Notes: generated from the letters alone by a model not told the origin. Numbered from the stretch's first letter, positions 25,574-38,917 are shown. The stretch is 64,000 bases of DNA from Unio delphinus (GCA_029339505.1 JAQISU010000096.1:6345001-6409000); one strand, 5' to 3'. Program-made: numbers and translations.

Positions 25574-25716
25574 AAAGTATCAGGCATGGATAAAAATGGC
25601 ACTTATTATATTGGAGTTAGATATAATCATGATCTCTTGCTGTTAAAGTATCAGGCATGGATAAAAATGGCACTTATTATATTGGAGTTAGATATAATCA
25701 TGATCTCTTGCTGTTA
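25574..25716. repeat. 71-bp tandem duplication
   Basis: Two identical copies of a segment beginning aagtatcaggcatggataaa, side by side in the intron. Confidence 0.92.
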
Positions 25717-25779
25717 AAGTCAGCTGGTTATATCTCAGAAAAGCTTGTACAATGGCTTTTTGTCTGGTTTTCAGGCATT

Positions 25780-26010
25780 CAATAGCACAAGTTTGTTATC
25801 ACAACTCCTAAATGACTTGGAGGGTTGCCACCAGACACCAGACATTACAAGCACATTCATCCCATGGTTTAGTTGGTACGAAATAAAATTGCTGCCTATC
25901 ATGGCAGCCATTGAAAATATTTTCATTATTTATGGTCATTATCAGAATCGGGTTTCACTTCAAGCCGTTTTATGATGTCTGGTTGGTCTTAAACAGAAGA
26001 CGATACACAT
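25780..26010. repeat. fragment of dispersed repeat R2
   Basis: Shares aactcctaaatgacttggag, catggcagccattgaaaa and atgatgtctggttggtc with the R2 copy at 21.3-22.6 kb. Confidence 0.5.
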
Positions 26011-26285
26011 TCAGCATCAAAGATCAGCACACTGGCTACTTGTTGTACTTGTACTCCATTTTTCATTGGTATCTATTTGACTTGCATGTGGAGATAATTA
26101 TTTGCTTCAATGTTTTTAGTTAAGACAGAATGATAGACTCATCTCCATTAATGAAAATAGGATTTCAATGCATAAAGTGAAGGGGGGGGGGTATTTACAT
26201 GCGCATGTTGCTTACATTTCTTTAGTTCCTGAATTGTTTTTTTTAAGTTATTCTTTAATCTTTGAGTCGTATATGAGAGTTTCCC

Positions 26286-26289
<4 letters not shown>

Positions 26290-26323
<34 letters not shown>
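26290..26323. repeat. (GT)n microsatellite
   Basis: Pure GT run of 17 units. Confidence 0.95.
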
Positions 26324-26325
<2 letters not shown>

Positions 26326-29248
26326 AAGAACTGCAGTGAAACCTGTAACTGCTCTTTTCTCTTATTTCACAACCATAATATGAATATATGTTTCATCAGT
26401 ATAAACTAGGAATAATAGCCATTCATTCTTGCAGTCAGAAATATACATTTTCCCAAGTTTCTTTAAAAGGACTCCAAAAATGTGGTTGAAATATACTTTC
26501 AATTCAAGATCACTTTACTGTGTATTTCTTGACACTGATGCATGAAGTTTTTTTTTTTGTAGCTATGTTTGGTTGCTATTTTTTTGCTGATAATCCTATA
26601 TTTCCCGAAAAATGGATGAAGGCTTCGGGTGTTTGCTGCGCTCATGCACATTACAGTTACTGTTGAGCAGTCTGATAAAATATGAATCATTTTGAGTAAT
26701 CCCATGAAATTTGATGCGTCTGATGGATTTTTCACTGTTTATATTTAAATCCATAATGTTATCATGTCACCTGCAATATTACTGCATTTCTAGTAACAAA
26801 TGGCCAAACAATAAATGTGACCTTGACCTTTGACCTACTTCTTTCCTCTGCTAACATGTGATAAATCTGAGTATGATATATGGAAACATGAGATTATTTT
26901 TTTGTGGTATACACTTGTGCTTGATATGCTTCACAACTTGGGATTACTCATTGTGTCAACCCCTGTACTTGATATGCTTCGAATGCTGTAATTACACGTT
27001 GTGATATACCATTGTGCTTGATATTAAGATTCACTATAGGGTGGAATAACTTGTGTTATATGATGTGTTTAAGCGTGTTATACATGTATATTGTTATCTT
27101 TGTTTTCCTCTTTCCAGTTAGATAAATTAGGTTGACATTTCTTTATGATAATGTAGTCAAGGTTTCTTGTTTTCTCATCTGTATTCAGTGCTAGATTTTC
27201 CCCATGATAACCTCATTTTGGATATAATAGGTTCAGTATTTCTGCAGAAAGAATCATTACAGATAATGGTGTTCTTAATATCCTGAATCAGATTAAATGT
27301 GTTGGGTTCTTTTGCATATTTAGGGCAATCATTACCTTATTTAGAGATGTAATTTAGACAAGCATTTTATAAAGGAAAAGATGGATTATTTTTAGACTTT
27401 AGAAGGTTGGATACTTTGAGTATATTATTTTGGTGATATATTTTATTATCAAAAACAGTCTTAATGTTGTGAAACAAAATTAATATTAGAACTGGCTCTA
27501 ATCAGGAGCATAAAATGTTTGAATATTTAGATGGATTGATGTAAATAGTCATCCAATGACTGTAACCATTGACCTCTCAACTAAAATTTAAACAGTTGCT
27601 TTCTGAGACTTTGCTATCAGGGTCATTGACCTTCAGGCACTGGGATATTTCTTCCATCAGATGCATTTGGAGGCAGAGTCTGATAGATCATTGTATTTTA
27701 GCTTTTGTAAAATAAATTCATAGACAAAACATAGTGATTTGATTGAAAGCATTTAATTTCATCATGCCTTTCAAGATCACATGACCTGTGGTCATCTATA
27801 AATAAAGAGCAGCAAAATCCAAAACCAAGTTGGTCCCTCAGCAAACAAATATGTGGTTTTTAATTGTTTTGAACAAAAGATATAAAAGATTTGATTAACA
27901 TCTATGAAGCAGAAACATGGATGCTTTCATTTTTATTGCTTCACGCACCAGCAATGAGTCATACACAACAGCACTGGAAGGACAGTCATCTTAACTCTTT
28001 AATAGCTACAGGCATTGTTTTGACAGCGACAATTTGTGATTAAACTGGTGTCTTTCTTGCTGCTTTTGTTAAGCTGCAGATACTCTGTTTCATTATAATA
28101 TTTGATAATCTTGATAACTCCAGCCCTAAATGTAAGTTGTCTATTTTAACAGACTTGGAAGGCAGAATTATACTGTTTGTATACCATTATGTCACCTGAA
28201 TCCATCAAAGAGATAAGCTGACTCATCTTCTAGTGATGTATTGCTTTTTTCAGTGACTTCTCAAAGTTGGCATTAATATTAGACTACATTTGTATGAAAA
28301 AATAGATCAGCTTATCTATGAGAGACATTAAAATTGAAACAGTTAACTTTCAAGACTTAAAACACATTTGTACAGTTTGTTGTTATATGGATACCAACAA
28401 ACTCATTTTTTTGGGTACATGTACAAGGATAAAATTTACCGGTAAGAACTGGCATATACTGGTATAATGGAATCTCAGTCATCACAGTGACATCAATACC
28501 TATTTAATAAACTTTATACCAATACAGTAATTAACTTGTATTCACATTTTACTATTTTTCCTTGATTTTATTTATGTTTGGTACCTATGAGGAAGGATCA
28601 TTTGCATACTACACAAGCTTCATGAAATTACAGTACTTCACTCGGTTGAAAATGTAAACTTTATTTCATAAGAATATGTGTGTATTTTTGTCTTAGGGCA
28701 CTGGGCTGATTGCCAAACAGTTGAATGCTTATAAAGTACAGCTGATGGTACACATTTACAGATGGTGATATTTAAAGAAAAAGCATTTGGCAGGTGTTAC
28801 TGTACTGCCCATTTCTTAAAATAGCACAATCTTTTGCTTTACTGTCAAGCTCATATTGGTACATGTAATAAGTGTGATGCACTGGTCACTTCTGCATTGG
28901 ACATAGCAATTCCCAGTAACTAAGAAGACTCAGTGGAGATTGATGCACCTTTCTTGACTTTCAAAATGGCTTTAGACTTTGCTTGTCATTTAACTGGGAG
29001 GTCTCCAATACCCTGCTGAAAAATTCCTGCCAATAATATTAGTTTAGTTATTGTGCAATGATAAAAATTGTCCCCTTATTTGGTAACCAGATTGCTGTTG
29101 TCATAGAAACTTGTATCTGAATGGACAGATGTTCATGGAATGCAAACTTGTAAATCCTGACAGATACAATAGTGTCCTTAATAAAAACAGTATATTCTGA
29201 GGTGCATGTTTTCAGTGCTACTGTTAGGTCTTTCATGTGGACAAAAGA
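26324..29248. other. intron stretch, nothing recognised
   Basis: AT-rich intron. No exon matching the EFCAB7 reading and no known element could be identified. Confidence 0.5.
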
Positions 29249-29470
29249 AGGGGACCTCCTTTTGATCTAGTGGTCTAATGCACTCAACAGATCACTGTCA
29301 TCTCAACTCTTTCTGCATAGGTTTGAGTCTCAGGCATAGCCATCTATCATGAGTAACTGAGTAGCTTCCAGTAGGTCGGTGGTTCTTCCTGGGATTTTTC
29401 CTCCACCAATATACTAACCACCACGTATAACCTGTCATTTGCTGAAAAATCAACCATAACATTTAACCAA
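29249..29470 (+). mobile_element. tRNA-derived SINE, family B
   Basis: tRNA-like head (gatctagtggtctaatgcac; box B-like ggtttgagtct), then the family body with ggtggttcttcc, tcctccacca and the end gctgaaaaat. Other copies are at 29.75, 36.27 and 42.28 kb. Confidence 0.8.
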
Positions 29471-29764
29471 TCAATTGACAAAAAGCAGGTTAACTGCTTA
29501 AACTTTAGGCTTTTCTTCCTTTACTTTGCTACCAACATCAGGAACATTTGAAGGTATATCTTGAAATGTAGGGCAGTTGTCTGTATATGTGAGACAGGAA
29601 TCATTCCTGAGAACTGATATTTATTTCTGATGCCATAGTACATAACTGTTTTAAATCTTTAACTTTATCTCTTTGGTTGCCTGATACAAATTTAAGGTGA
29701 CTGTATCATGCTAATAAAGCACCATGGAAACACAGGACATCATCATCATCCATAATCATTTAAG

Positions 29765-29957
29765 ATGGGTGTGAGTCTCAGGTTTGGCCAATGTGGGTAT
29801 GTGAGAAAACTTGCCAGTAGCTTCTCGTGGGTGGATGGTTCTCTCTGGGTCAGTTTCTCAGGTTCTTCCTCCACCATTAATACTGGGCACCATGTATAGC
29901 CTATCATGTGCTGAAAATAGGCATTAAATCCTACATTAACAACAACAACAACAACAA
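29765..29957 (+). mobile_element. SINE family B, 5'-truncated, with (AAC)n tail
   Basis: Begins within box B (tgtgagtctcaggtttggcc) and keeps the body (cttgccagtagcttctcgtg). It ends with an AAC repeat at 29,938-29,957. The tRNA head is missing. Confidence 0.8.
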
Positions 29958-30478
29958 TCCAGATGACAGGTTTCTAGTAACAATTTCTGTAAACAATACA
30001 ACAGTATGGCTATCAGAATCAGTTGCCAGGTTTTGATTTCTTAGCTGTCCCAGTACAGTAGAATGCACCATATGCAGTGTGGAGAATTTGTCTGAACACT
30101 GAGCTCTAAAGACTTGGCTTCAGAAGGTTTGACAATGTAAGTATTTTGTTGGACTGCAGAACTTCTCAGCCTTTGTCCAAGTAGGTTCAGAAATATCAAA
30201 TAAGTGGCATTCCATAAGTTCATGTATCCTTCTGTACAGAGTGCTCTGACATAAGGAACAATATCTAATGTATATATTGTGTCTAAATATTTTAAGATCA
30301 CTTGCCAGTTTTCCTTCATTTTGTTTGTGGCTGAAGGATAAAAAGGTTTTTGTTTGTCAAATGGCATGCTTGTCTAATGCATGTTTGTTGTCACTTATTA
30401 AGTTTGTCAGTAGTCCAAGAATTGACAGCTGTTTAAGTACCATTTTCTCTTAGAATATTTACAATACATTATTCTGAC

Positions 30479-30552
30479 TTGAATGTTGGTTTAATTTGAT
30501 GCTAATGTTGGTTTAATTTGATGCTAATGTTGGTTTAATTTGATGCTAATGT
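30479..30552. repeat. 22-bp tandem repeat, three copies
   Basis: Unit gctaatgttggtttaatttg plus at, just before the acceptor of the exon at 30,573. Confidence 0.9.
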
Positions 30553-30572
30553 TGTGTCAGTGATATTTTCAG

Positions 30573-30669
30573 TTTTGCAACATGGTGTTGTCTACAACAG
30601 AAGAATGTAAACGAAAGTCTTTGAAGATGATGGAGAGAAAAGAAAGAAAGAAAGAAAAGGCTGATAAAG
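30573..30669 (+). CDS. EFCAB7: EFCAB7 exon 5, helix after EF-hand pair
   Basis: This 97-nt exon (phase 0 to 1) has acceptor gatattttcag and donor gtaacg. It encodes FCNMVLSTTEECKRKSLKMM, the exiting helix of the second EF-hand and its family-typical continuation, and then a Lys/Glu-rich stretch (ERKERKKEKADK). FCNMVLSTTEEC aligns with the equivalent FCKL...TTNEQC segment I know from vertebrate EFCAB7, which supports joining it directly to 24,191 rather than using a possible exon at about 25,380. Confidence 0.9.
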
Positions 30670-31779
30670 GTAACGTAAAATACATGCGTCCCTTCAAAGT
30701 ATCGTCCATTTATGATGTCACTGTATAAACATGGCAATGCTGCAGTAGCAGGAGTGGTCATATTGGTGTGCTGCAGGACCTATTTCCATATATACTGAAA
30801 TGTGCTTGTCCAAATGTCATCCCAAATCTGTTTTAGTAGAATAAACAAGAAACTACTAAACGGAGAACTCATTTAAATTGAAATATTTTAGATTGAAATA
30901 AATAAATATTAATTTTAAATTTTAAATTTGTTCATTATCATAAGATACTTGAATTAATAAAATCTTTATGCATATTTGAACTTTAAAATAACATTTGTTA
31001 ATTATTTTTTAAAAAATTGTTCATAAGAGTGGAAGTGAAATTTCTTCTTGGTGTGAGATTAAACTCGTATCTAATTAGGTATATGAAGTTGATAAACACT
31101 GCATTTATTTGTGCAGTTTTCAACACCAGCCAATGTTCAGAATTAGAAATCTATAGCCATAATGAATTTGTTTGATCTGTATCTAAAATAACACATTGAG
31201 ACAATGAATCATGAAATTTATGTTTTTAATTATTAAAAAAATAGGAGCGGTAAATGATTCTTTTTTAGTATGGTTCTTGTGAGAATATGGTGGAAGCGAA
31301 TTTCATTGGAGAAAAGTAATTTTTATCTACTCTTATTGTTCAACCAAAACCATGTAAAATTTACCTTTTTTGGAAATATGTTTCCAATTTATGGCCTTAA
31401 TATTGTTTATGCATACACCAGATTCTCGCTTGCATGGCCATATCCTCTCTGTTGCCCATTTCAATCTATTAGTGAATACTTTGTCTTATGCATATCAATG
31501 CATAATAGTTAAGTGTGTCATGGCTGTTTTTATCTTGCTCACACAGGCACGGTAAGACACAGATGTCACTTTTCTGGTGGTGATGTCAGTGTGCAATTTT
31601 TGAAAATTAGCGAGACCCACATGGGGAGTTCGGAGGTTATACACTATTGCACAGATTTATGTGAGACACTGGGTTCCATTTAACATTTCTGGCTTGTAGC
31701 ATGAATTGTTGAATTTGAATGTAATGTATTTCATGAAGAAATGAATATCTCTATTGGTTTATATGTTTAGCTTACCTGA

Positions 31780-32870
31780 CCATAAGGTGAAGTGATCTCA
31801 TGGTATGATTCTATGCCTGACTTGCATCATCGGTCAACAGTTACTAAAATAACTAGACCAATTTCAACCAGACTTGGCTGAGAGCATCTTTCATTGGTTT
31901 ACAATAATCTTGATATGCCTTCAGATGTGACTGCTGTTACTAAAAATAGAAATGCTGAACACCATTTGTGAGATTTGATAGATAGCTTTCTGCATGAAAG
32001 CCTTTTAAAATATGTCCAAATAATAGATTCTTGTACTAAAAATATACAAATCTTGAAATGACCTGTCCAAACCTGCTGAACAGAATTGGACCTAAAGTTA
32101 ACAGAAAGTGTTCTGACCTTGAAGCCATTACAATTTATACAACTGGTATTAAACCACAATGTGAAATGTATTTCTTCATTACAAAATTTGACAAAACTAT
32201 AGAAAAAGCATTTTTTCCTTAGAGCTTGTAAATTGTTTTACAAACTATTCTATATTCAGATGTGGTTGCTCTTCCTAAAAATAAGAAAAACACATTGAGA
32301 TGACTGTGGAAATTGAATGATGGCATGAATGCTTTTTGCTTTTTTAACAAGTGAAGCTATTTCCATCGATGGCTGTAGTTATAAAAATAGAAAGCCTTTA
32401 AATGACTGAACAGAATTCAGCCAAAGCTTACGAAAAACATTCTTCCATGAAGGTGTTTCATTTTTTAAAATACAAATATTGCTGTCACTACTAACAATAG
32501 AAGAAAACTCAGCAACTTCTCAGGAACCGCCTAACAGATCTTGAGCAAATTGAATAGAAAGCATCACAGTAGGTATGCTTTTCAGTTTTATATAAAAGAT
32601 ATCAGATATGGCAATGTTACTAAAAAAAAGAGTACCACTCACCAGTTTTGCTTCCATCATTTGACTTCTGCAAAAGATAATGAGCAAAATTTAACCAGCA
32701 ATGAAGACTTTCAAGAAATTTGCAAATAATTCCATCAGCGATTCAATTTGGTCACCTTTACCCCACCCCATCCCAAGTTAACAAATAGCATTTAAATAAC
32801 CTCTCAAAAATTTGTGAACAGAAGTTGACCAAAGTTCACAGAAATCATCCTAATGTAAGGTCCTTCTGTT
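31780..32870. repeat. dispersed repeat R1 with internal units
   Basis: Degenerate units of roughly 120 bp repeat phrases like ttactaaaaatagaaa, cctttaaatgactg, aacagaattcagcc and gaaagcatc. The same wording appears at 48,120-48,850 and 56,240-57,010. Non-coding. Confidence 0.55.
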
Positions 32871-33121
32871 TGGACAAATGATCCTCATCTATCATCCATT
32901 ATATACCATCCATTATATCTGCCATTATTAAAATTATTTTATTATTTTTACAAATCTTTAAATTTCACAAGTATCATAATGACCAAGATTTCTTTGACAA
33001 TCGCTGTAACTTTTAGGTAGCTGTCAACAAGGCGAGCCATCCTAGGCCTGCTTGGGTTTCTTGTTTAATTTTCATGTTACTTTTGTAAATCTAACCTTGT
33101 ATGCAACAACATATATTTCAG

Positions 33122-33181
33122 AGGCCATAATGGCCTTTCAGAGCCCACAGACATCCGTGAATGCAGAATCTACTACAGAAA
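33122..33181 (+). CDS. EFCAB7: EFCAB7 linker exon D1
   Basis: A 60-nt exon, phase 1 at both ends, between atatatttcag and gtgaga. It encodes AIMAFQSPQTSVNAESTTE, a Ser/Thr-rich linker with no domain. Diverged sister copies at 38,841 and 42,769 share the AEST codons and the donor but lack four bases before it. Inclusion is inferred from splice sites and phase only. Confidence 0.65.
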
Positions 33182-35326
33182 GTGAGAGTGTTGCTTTTTG
33201 CTTTTTTTCTGCCATACATGAAATATGCTGCTTCAATGGCTTGTACAAAACTTTTAAGCGTTACTTATGTTTATTCTTGGGCATGAGTGTGATAAAAAAG
33301 TTCAATAACAATGTAAAGAAAAAGTTTTAAATAATTTTAACAGTCATTGTCAATGTAGAATTCGAATTGATGCACTTCTCCCATCCTGTTACCCATGTCC
33401 TGAACACATGCAGTTTCCGTAAGTGAACATGCTTCTTGAAAACTTTTTGAGATGTCCTTGAACATAAACTCCCCAGAGCTGTATAAACAATGTCCCTTTA
33501 TATATGGCAAAACCTGTATATTGTATATTCTTGTGTATATTTAGACCAACTATGTGTTTCTATAGGCTATTTTAGCTTGGCAGCTTGGCATTGAACTTAT
33601 TGAGTGGCGCCATAGTCCAATCTTTACACACCATGATCTTTTTAGATCTCATATTCCAGATCTTGTTATGGTCTCTCCAATAAGTATACAGGTTGTGTTG
33701 ATACTGTTTCTTTCATTGAGACAGAGTACCAGTCAGGGTTGTCTTCATTACTCACAGCCACCCTCCCCACCCCGTTACTTTACCAATAGTTTAATTTCAC
33801 TGTCATCGTCAGTTGATATTTGCTGTTTTTCATGACCTGAGTGAAATCGTAAGTTTGGATGCGCAGTTATTAGACTTGATGCAAAAGTGAGAAAATAAAA
33901 TGTCAAAATATATGCATTTGATACAGAATTTAATACACAAAGAAGTGACTACATAGAAACCTGCTTAAAAGTTGAATTTTATAGTTAGAAAATTATCTGT
34001 TTTATACTGTTTGAAACCAACATGGCCTGAAGATATATTCTTCATGCAAGAAATTATTTAATTATTTCTGTTTTATATTACTTTTAATTCAGCAAATAAA
34101 TGTTCTGATGTGGTTTCAATATATGTATTACTTAAGAAATTATTCTCTAATAAGCATAACTGCATAATCTATTCCCCTTTTATCAACCATTTAATCCATT
34201 TCCAATTCATATATTTCATACCTTTCATCCCCTTACAATCGCTGATGCTGAACTGGATTTTTTTAAAAATCCTCTTTTTCCCCATATATATTTGTGTGCT
34301 TTGCAAGTGCCCTTTTAGCCTGGATTGCTTAAGGTGCCATAATGGTCAGGGAAAGTGTGTCTTAGGTGCCCTTTATGGCAGTTTATCGTACCCTTTTGAT
34401 GATCTGAAGACCTGTAGGAAATACGATCAATTGTAAATTAACACACCTTTTCTTTAAGCAATTTTTTAACAATATTGAAGAACTGAACCATTATCTGGAC
34501 AAGCAAGACAATAGTATGCCTTGTGCACTGTGAAATACAGTGGTTTTAATTTATATTGTGCATTACAAAACTGCAGAAAATGATACATTGAAGTTTGCAG
34601 TGGCATGATAGATTATGTATTAGATCGACATCTCCATGGTTACATTGTGTGCTCAGATCTTGCATTGATATACAAGACACACCTTCCCGTAATGCTTTAG
34701 CATAAAGTGAAAACGTTTGATAAAACAACTTATTTATTAAAATGAAATCCCTTCTTTCAGAACCATTGAGTTTTTTCATTCATTCATTTATTTTTTGACA
34801 ACTCCACTGAGGTAGTCTATTATTTATGACAGTTAAAAAATGAGTGCCTCACCGAAGTTGTGGCTGATGCTTACTACTGAACATAATACTTAGATTGTAC
34901 ATTAGGACCAACAATACAATTTACAGTGATTGTTGCCTAGGGTTTATTTTTTTTATGCTTCTACACTATAAATGTAATACAGATTCAGGATTTTACAGCT
35001 GAAAAAAAATAATGCAAAACATTTGCTATCTGTATATTTTAACCATTCTGAAAACCAAAATTTATTTGTGAACTCCACATTTCATCAATCAAGATAATTA
35101 ACATACATCTGTATATGTATATAGGTATGTCTTTCGATATCTCAAACTCAAAGTTGCCATCTGTCTTTCCCTAACTTTTTTTAAAATTAGAACAGTTATG
35201 GTCGCTGATTCATTACAAAGGACAGTTACTGTAAATATGAATACTTGCTTCATGTATTTTTTGTTTGAAATACAAAGATGGTTTGTCATTAATGTAGGGT
35301 AAATATTTATTCCTATCTCTATACAG

Positions 35327-35386
35327 GCACTACCAAAATGGGATCTACTGCATCAGTGAGATCTCAAATGGCAGAGCCAAAACATA
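35327..35386 (+). CDS. EFCAB7: EFCAB7 linker exon A1
   Basis: A 60-nt, phase 1-1 exon between tctctatacag and gtaagg. It encodes TTKMGSTASVRSQMAEPKH. It is the first of three A exons (40,446 and 45,334 are the others). All three keep perfect splice sites and open frame, which supports real coding. The protein is a flexible Ser-rich linker with an RSQ motif. Confidence 0.82.
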
Positions 35387-35880
35387 GTAAGGAATTTGTT
35401 TTATAAAAATTTTAAAACTAATTTTGAATTTATTTATTTATGTTACTTATGAATTAAAAAGTGAATTGGTTAACAAATTAAAAAATAGACTTTGTGATTA
35501 AAATTTTTATTGGTTATTTAATTGAATTATTATTGGAATGTAAAATATTACATATTATATGTATAATAGATGATTGATTGATAGGTTGTTGATTGATTGA
35601 TAGACAGCTCTTTATGAAAAGAATTTACTTACGTTTCTCCATAAAAACATTAAAGACCTTTTCATGCAATGGAATTTAAAATTGTTCTTTAATGTTAGTT
35701 GCAAAGTAAATACATTTTCATTTGAAACACTTAAAAACCTTGAGTCATGGTATTCTGAAGGTTTGATTATAAATATTTAACACACTTCTGTCTTATACAT
35801 ATAATGTATGTTTATAATAATGTATAGATTCTTCTGTGAGATCCTTGTTGCTGAATTCTAATGTTACTGCCTTTGTACAG

Positions 35881-35943
35881 GTCCATTAAAAACTGGGTCC
35901 ACAGTGTCTCTTAGATCCCAAAAAGCTGCTGCTGAAACTGAGA
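35881..35943 (+). CDS. EFCAB7: EFCAB7 linker exon B1
   Basis: A 63-nt, phase 1-1 exon between gcctttgtacag and gtaaga. It encodes PLKTGSTVSLRSQKAAAETE. It shares K-x-G-S-T-x-S-x-R-S-Q with exon A, so A and B probably arose from one ancestral exon. Sister copies are at 41,130 and 45,944. Confidence 0.82.
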
Positions 35944-36271
35944 GTAAGAAACTTAATTTTGAAAAGTGTTACTGCAGTTTGGACATTTGTGGTGTTCTTA
36001 TAAAGTTTGTACAGTATTTTCTTTTTCATCTGGCAGGAAATGTGACTGACAAAACAGTCACTATTAAGGTTTTTGTTGTGAAGATTATGGTAATATTCAC
36101 CAAACACCATTCACTTTTACATTTTTGTTCTGGCTTGTTGAAACTCTTCAAAGTGATTGCATGGTCTAATGTTAAAGTGGTTTAGTAGTTTTCTTTCTGC
36201 AATTCTTGTGTAAAAAGTATGTTGATTGATGTTTCACAATTTTTGTCTTAAGCAAATCCTACAACATATAG

Positions 36272-36517
36272 AGGGGCTCCATGTGGCCAAGTGGTCTTCA
36301 AGCACTCACCATTACAAATCATTGCCATCTCACCTCTGCATGGGTTTGAGTCTCAGATTCAGCTAATGTGGTTATGTGAGAAAGCTTGTTGATAGCTTTT
36401 TGTGGGTTGATGGTTCTTTCCAGCGTTTTCCTGGATTCGTGCTCCACCATTTATATTGGCCACCATGTATATAGCCTATCTTGTGCTGAAAAATGGCATT
36501 AAACCCTACATCAACAA
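36272..36517 (+). mobile_element. SINE family B in duplicated copy 1
   Basis: Head tggccaagtggtcttcaagc, box B-like gggtttgagtctc, the usual body, and the end gctgaaaaatggcattaaac with a short caacaac tail. The matching place in copy 2 (about 41,600) lacks it. Confidence 0.85.
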
Positions 36518-36989
36518 CATGCACATAGAAGTACCGGTAGTCTAAAATCCCATAGTGCACTTGTGCAATCTGGGTATAGGCAATAGTAATGGTGAGTTCT
36601 ATTTTCAACTGTAGAAGCTGTAGATTTTAGCTATAATAAAGTGTGTGTGGTACATAAACACAGAAAGGAAAAAGGAGATTATGAAATGTTTTGAAAGCTT
36701 GCATGGTTAGTTTTTGTAATATGTTTTCTGATTATTTTTCTTATTGTAAGAACCAGATTTTATGAAAGTTTCAAAGTTCATTAGGATTATTTATGGAGAT
36801 CATTGTTGTCCCTAGATTGCTCAAAGTATTTGGAGACAGCTGCAGACACCGACAACTTAACTTTCTCAAAAATAAATAACATTTTAATTCACGTGGAAAC
36901 AGCAAATTGTGATCACATGAACTTGACCTTAAAACACTTGAAAAGAAACAGAAATTAAGAAAATGGAGATTTTTTAAATAAGAATGTTT

Positions 36990-37135
36990 GCATGATTCTA
37001 TGTAAATATGATAAATATGATTATATATAAATATATATAAATACGATTACCGGGTATATGTAAATATGAATATATGTAAATATCATTATGTATAAATATG
37101 ATTCTTAAATATGATTGGGTATATGTTAAAATATA
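36990..37135. repeat. degenerate AT-rich tandem repeat
   Basis: Recurring taaatatgattat/atatgtaaatatga units. Confidence 0.6.
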
Positions 37136-37432
37136 AGCTGCTGTTCTTGTTCCACTAAAATATGCAGTAAGAACTAAAAAGTAAAATCCTCATCATTAAT
37201 CTTGCTACATCAAATAAAGCAAACAGTTTTTAGATGGCATATAATTTTTGTATGTTACTTACAAAATTACATGGTGTCAGTTTGCCTTACTGCTTCTGTC
37301 CAAAGGTTAAAAGATGTTTGCCATGTTCAGGTTGAGACAATCAGTAAAGTAAGTTCTGACTTTAGAGAAATTTAATGTTATGGTCAATAGAAATGGCAAG
37401 GTGTACATATGTAAAGTTGCTTGATGCAAATA

Positions 37433-38288
37433 CAGTCAACTCCACTTAACTGCACATCAGTTAACTGCACACGCCGGTTAACTGCACGTAGTCATGCCGG
37501 TCCTGTTTTTTCCTAATGCTTTTCAATGGGAACGAACTTCAGATAACTGCACTTCGCTTAAGTGCACACTCCGGATAATAACACAATAAATTTCTGCCCG
37601 TGGCACATTATTCAATACAATTTTACTCCGGTTAACTGCACAGTGTATATTCATGATCAGTTATTGCCAGTCCACTGCTGTAGCGCTTCAAATAAGCCGA
37701 CAATTAAGCCAGTAAATGCGACTTTGTAAATGATTGACATGTAAAGGACGCCTTAGGTGGTATATACATGTATATCCACGCCCACTAAGGAGCAATAGCG
37801 TGGGAAAAATCATAGTATAGCATGGGAAACATTACTCTAAACCATTTGGGTTTGAATGATTTCAAACCCAAAAATGGATGGTTGGAAAGATGGAAAATGC
37901 ACAACAGAATTCAATTTAAACGACAACACAGCAAAAAACACAATCCAGACAACTTTGGTGCTGAACGCTTTTTCTGTGGGAGATGACCCATCAATGTCTG
38001 ACAGTAGTTTTCGAATAACAAGCAATCGATAGAATTTCTTGAAATTCACTGTAATTCCTTGATTGGTTGAATCAGTGAAATTATGTTCAGAGGAAGGAAA
38101 ACAAGCTTAACATTTAAGTAAAAGTTGAAAGAGTGGATTCTAATCATTGGTTAAATTTCTTCTTCATATATATTCATGCCGTGCTGATTTAAATCTGTAC
38201 TGTACCGTACTTCGTTTAACTGCACACTCCGGTTAACTGCAACATCTCGTGATGGGCCCAAGGGTGTGCAGTTAACCGGAGTCGACTA
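37433..38288. mobile_element. 856-bp pogo-type MITE in duplicated copy 1
   Basis: The left end cagtcaactccacttaactg and the right end cagttaaccggagtcgacta are inverted repeats. Several ggttaactgcac motifs lie near both ends. TA is duplicated at 37,431-37,432 and 38,289-38,290. Copy 2 of the block has the clean empty site (gatgcaaataatattaaatg near 41,934), so the borders are exact. No coding sequence. Confidence 0.93.
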
Positions 38289-38529
38289 TAATATTAAATG
38301 AGATACTGAAGTAAATTGTGAACATTTGATTGGCAATTAAATTATTTAAGGCATGGTTTATATCATTATGAAATGAGTTTCTTCAAGTCATGGGAAGGTT
38401 CTTTGAAAGATATTTTGTTTTTCTAACTGGAATTAATATCAGATTTTTTTATATACAACATTCAACATGAGCCTAATAAAGCTAATTGTTTTTGATAGAA
38501 GCTTCTATAAGTTATCATGTGCATTTTAA

Positions 38530-38720
38530 ATGAAACAAATGCAGTGTAATTTCACGTATACTTCAAATGAAACAAAATAATGGTGTTTGAATGCAGTGTA
38601 TTTACACTAGTATCCTTGAAATGAGACTAATTTTGTTTGAATGCAGTGTAATTACACCAGTATCCTTGAAATGAGTAATTAACGCTGTTTGCATGGAGCC
38701 TAATTACACTCATGTCACAG
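38530..38720. repeat. short tandem repeats before exon C1
   Basis: About three degenerate copies of a roughly 60-bp unit (ttgaatgcagtgtaattaca...ccttgaaatgag) run up to the acceptor of C1. Related units precede C2. Confidence 0.65.
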
Positions 38721-38777
38721 GTAAAGAGGACTCTGGCAGAGAGTCAGTGGCATTCAAACCAGAGGAAGAGACTGAGA
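38721..38777 (+). CDS. EFCAB7: EFCAB7 linker exon C1, probably decaying
   Basis: A 57-nt, phase 1-1 frame, open, encoding KEDSGRESVAFKPEEETE. Its acceptor (catgtcacag) is good but its donor is gttaga, where sister exon C3 has gtaagt. Reading through the donor meets TAG at once. It may be skipped or only weakly used. Confidence 0.45.
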
Positions 38778-38840
38778 GTTAGATCTGTTAAGTGTGTTGC
38801 CTTTTTCTTGTGTTGTGTTTCTGTGTTTTTGCCAGTGCAG

Positions 38841-38917
38841 ATCTTTCCTCATATCAATCATATGCTAAAAAGGCTGTTGGAGGTCCACAGATATTGTTGA
38901 AAGCTGAATCTACCTTA
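38841..38917 (+). pseudogene. relic of exon D (copy 2)
   Basis: It sits at the same place relative to the duplicated block as D1 and shares GCxGAATCTAC plus the donor gtgaga. The four bases before the donor are missing, so the segment is 77 nt (3n+2) and would shift the frame if spliced in. It is open, but most likely no longer used. Confidence 0.55.

Noticed and set aside
36038..36069. Possible exon NVTDKTVTIK after catctggcag
   Set aside because: Donor gttttt is poor, the phase would be 1-0, and the paralogous places in copies 2 and 3 are not open.
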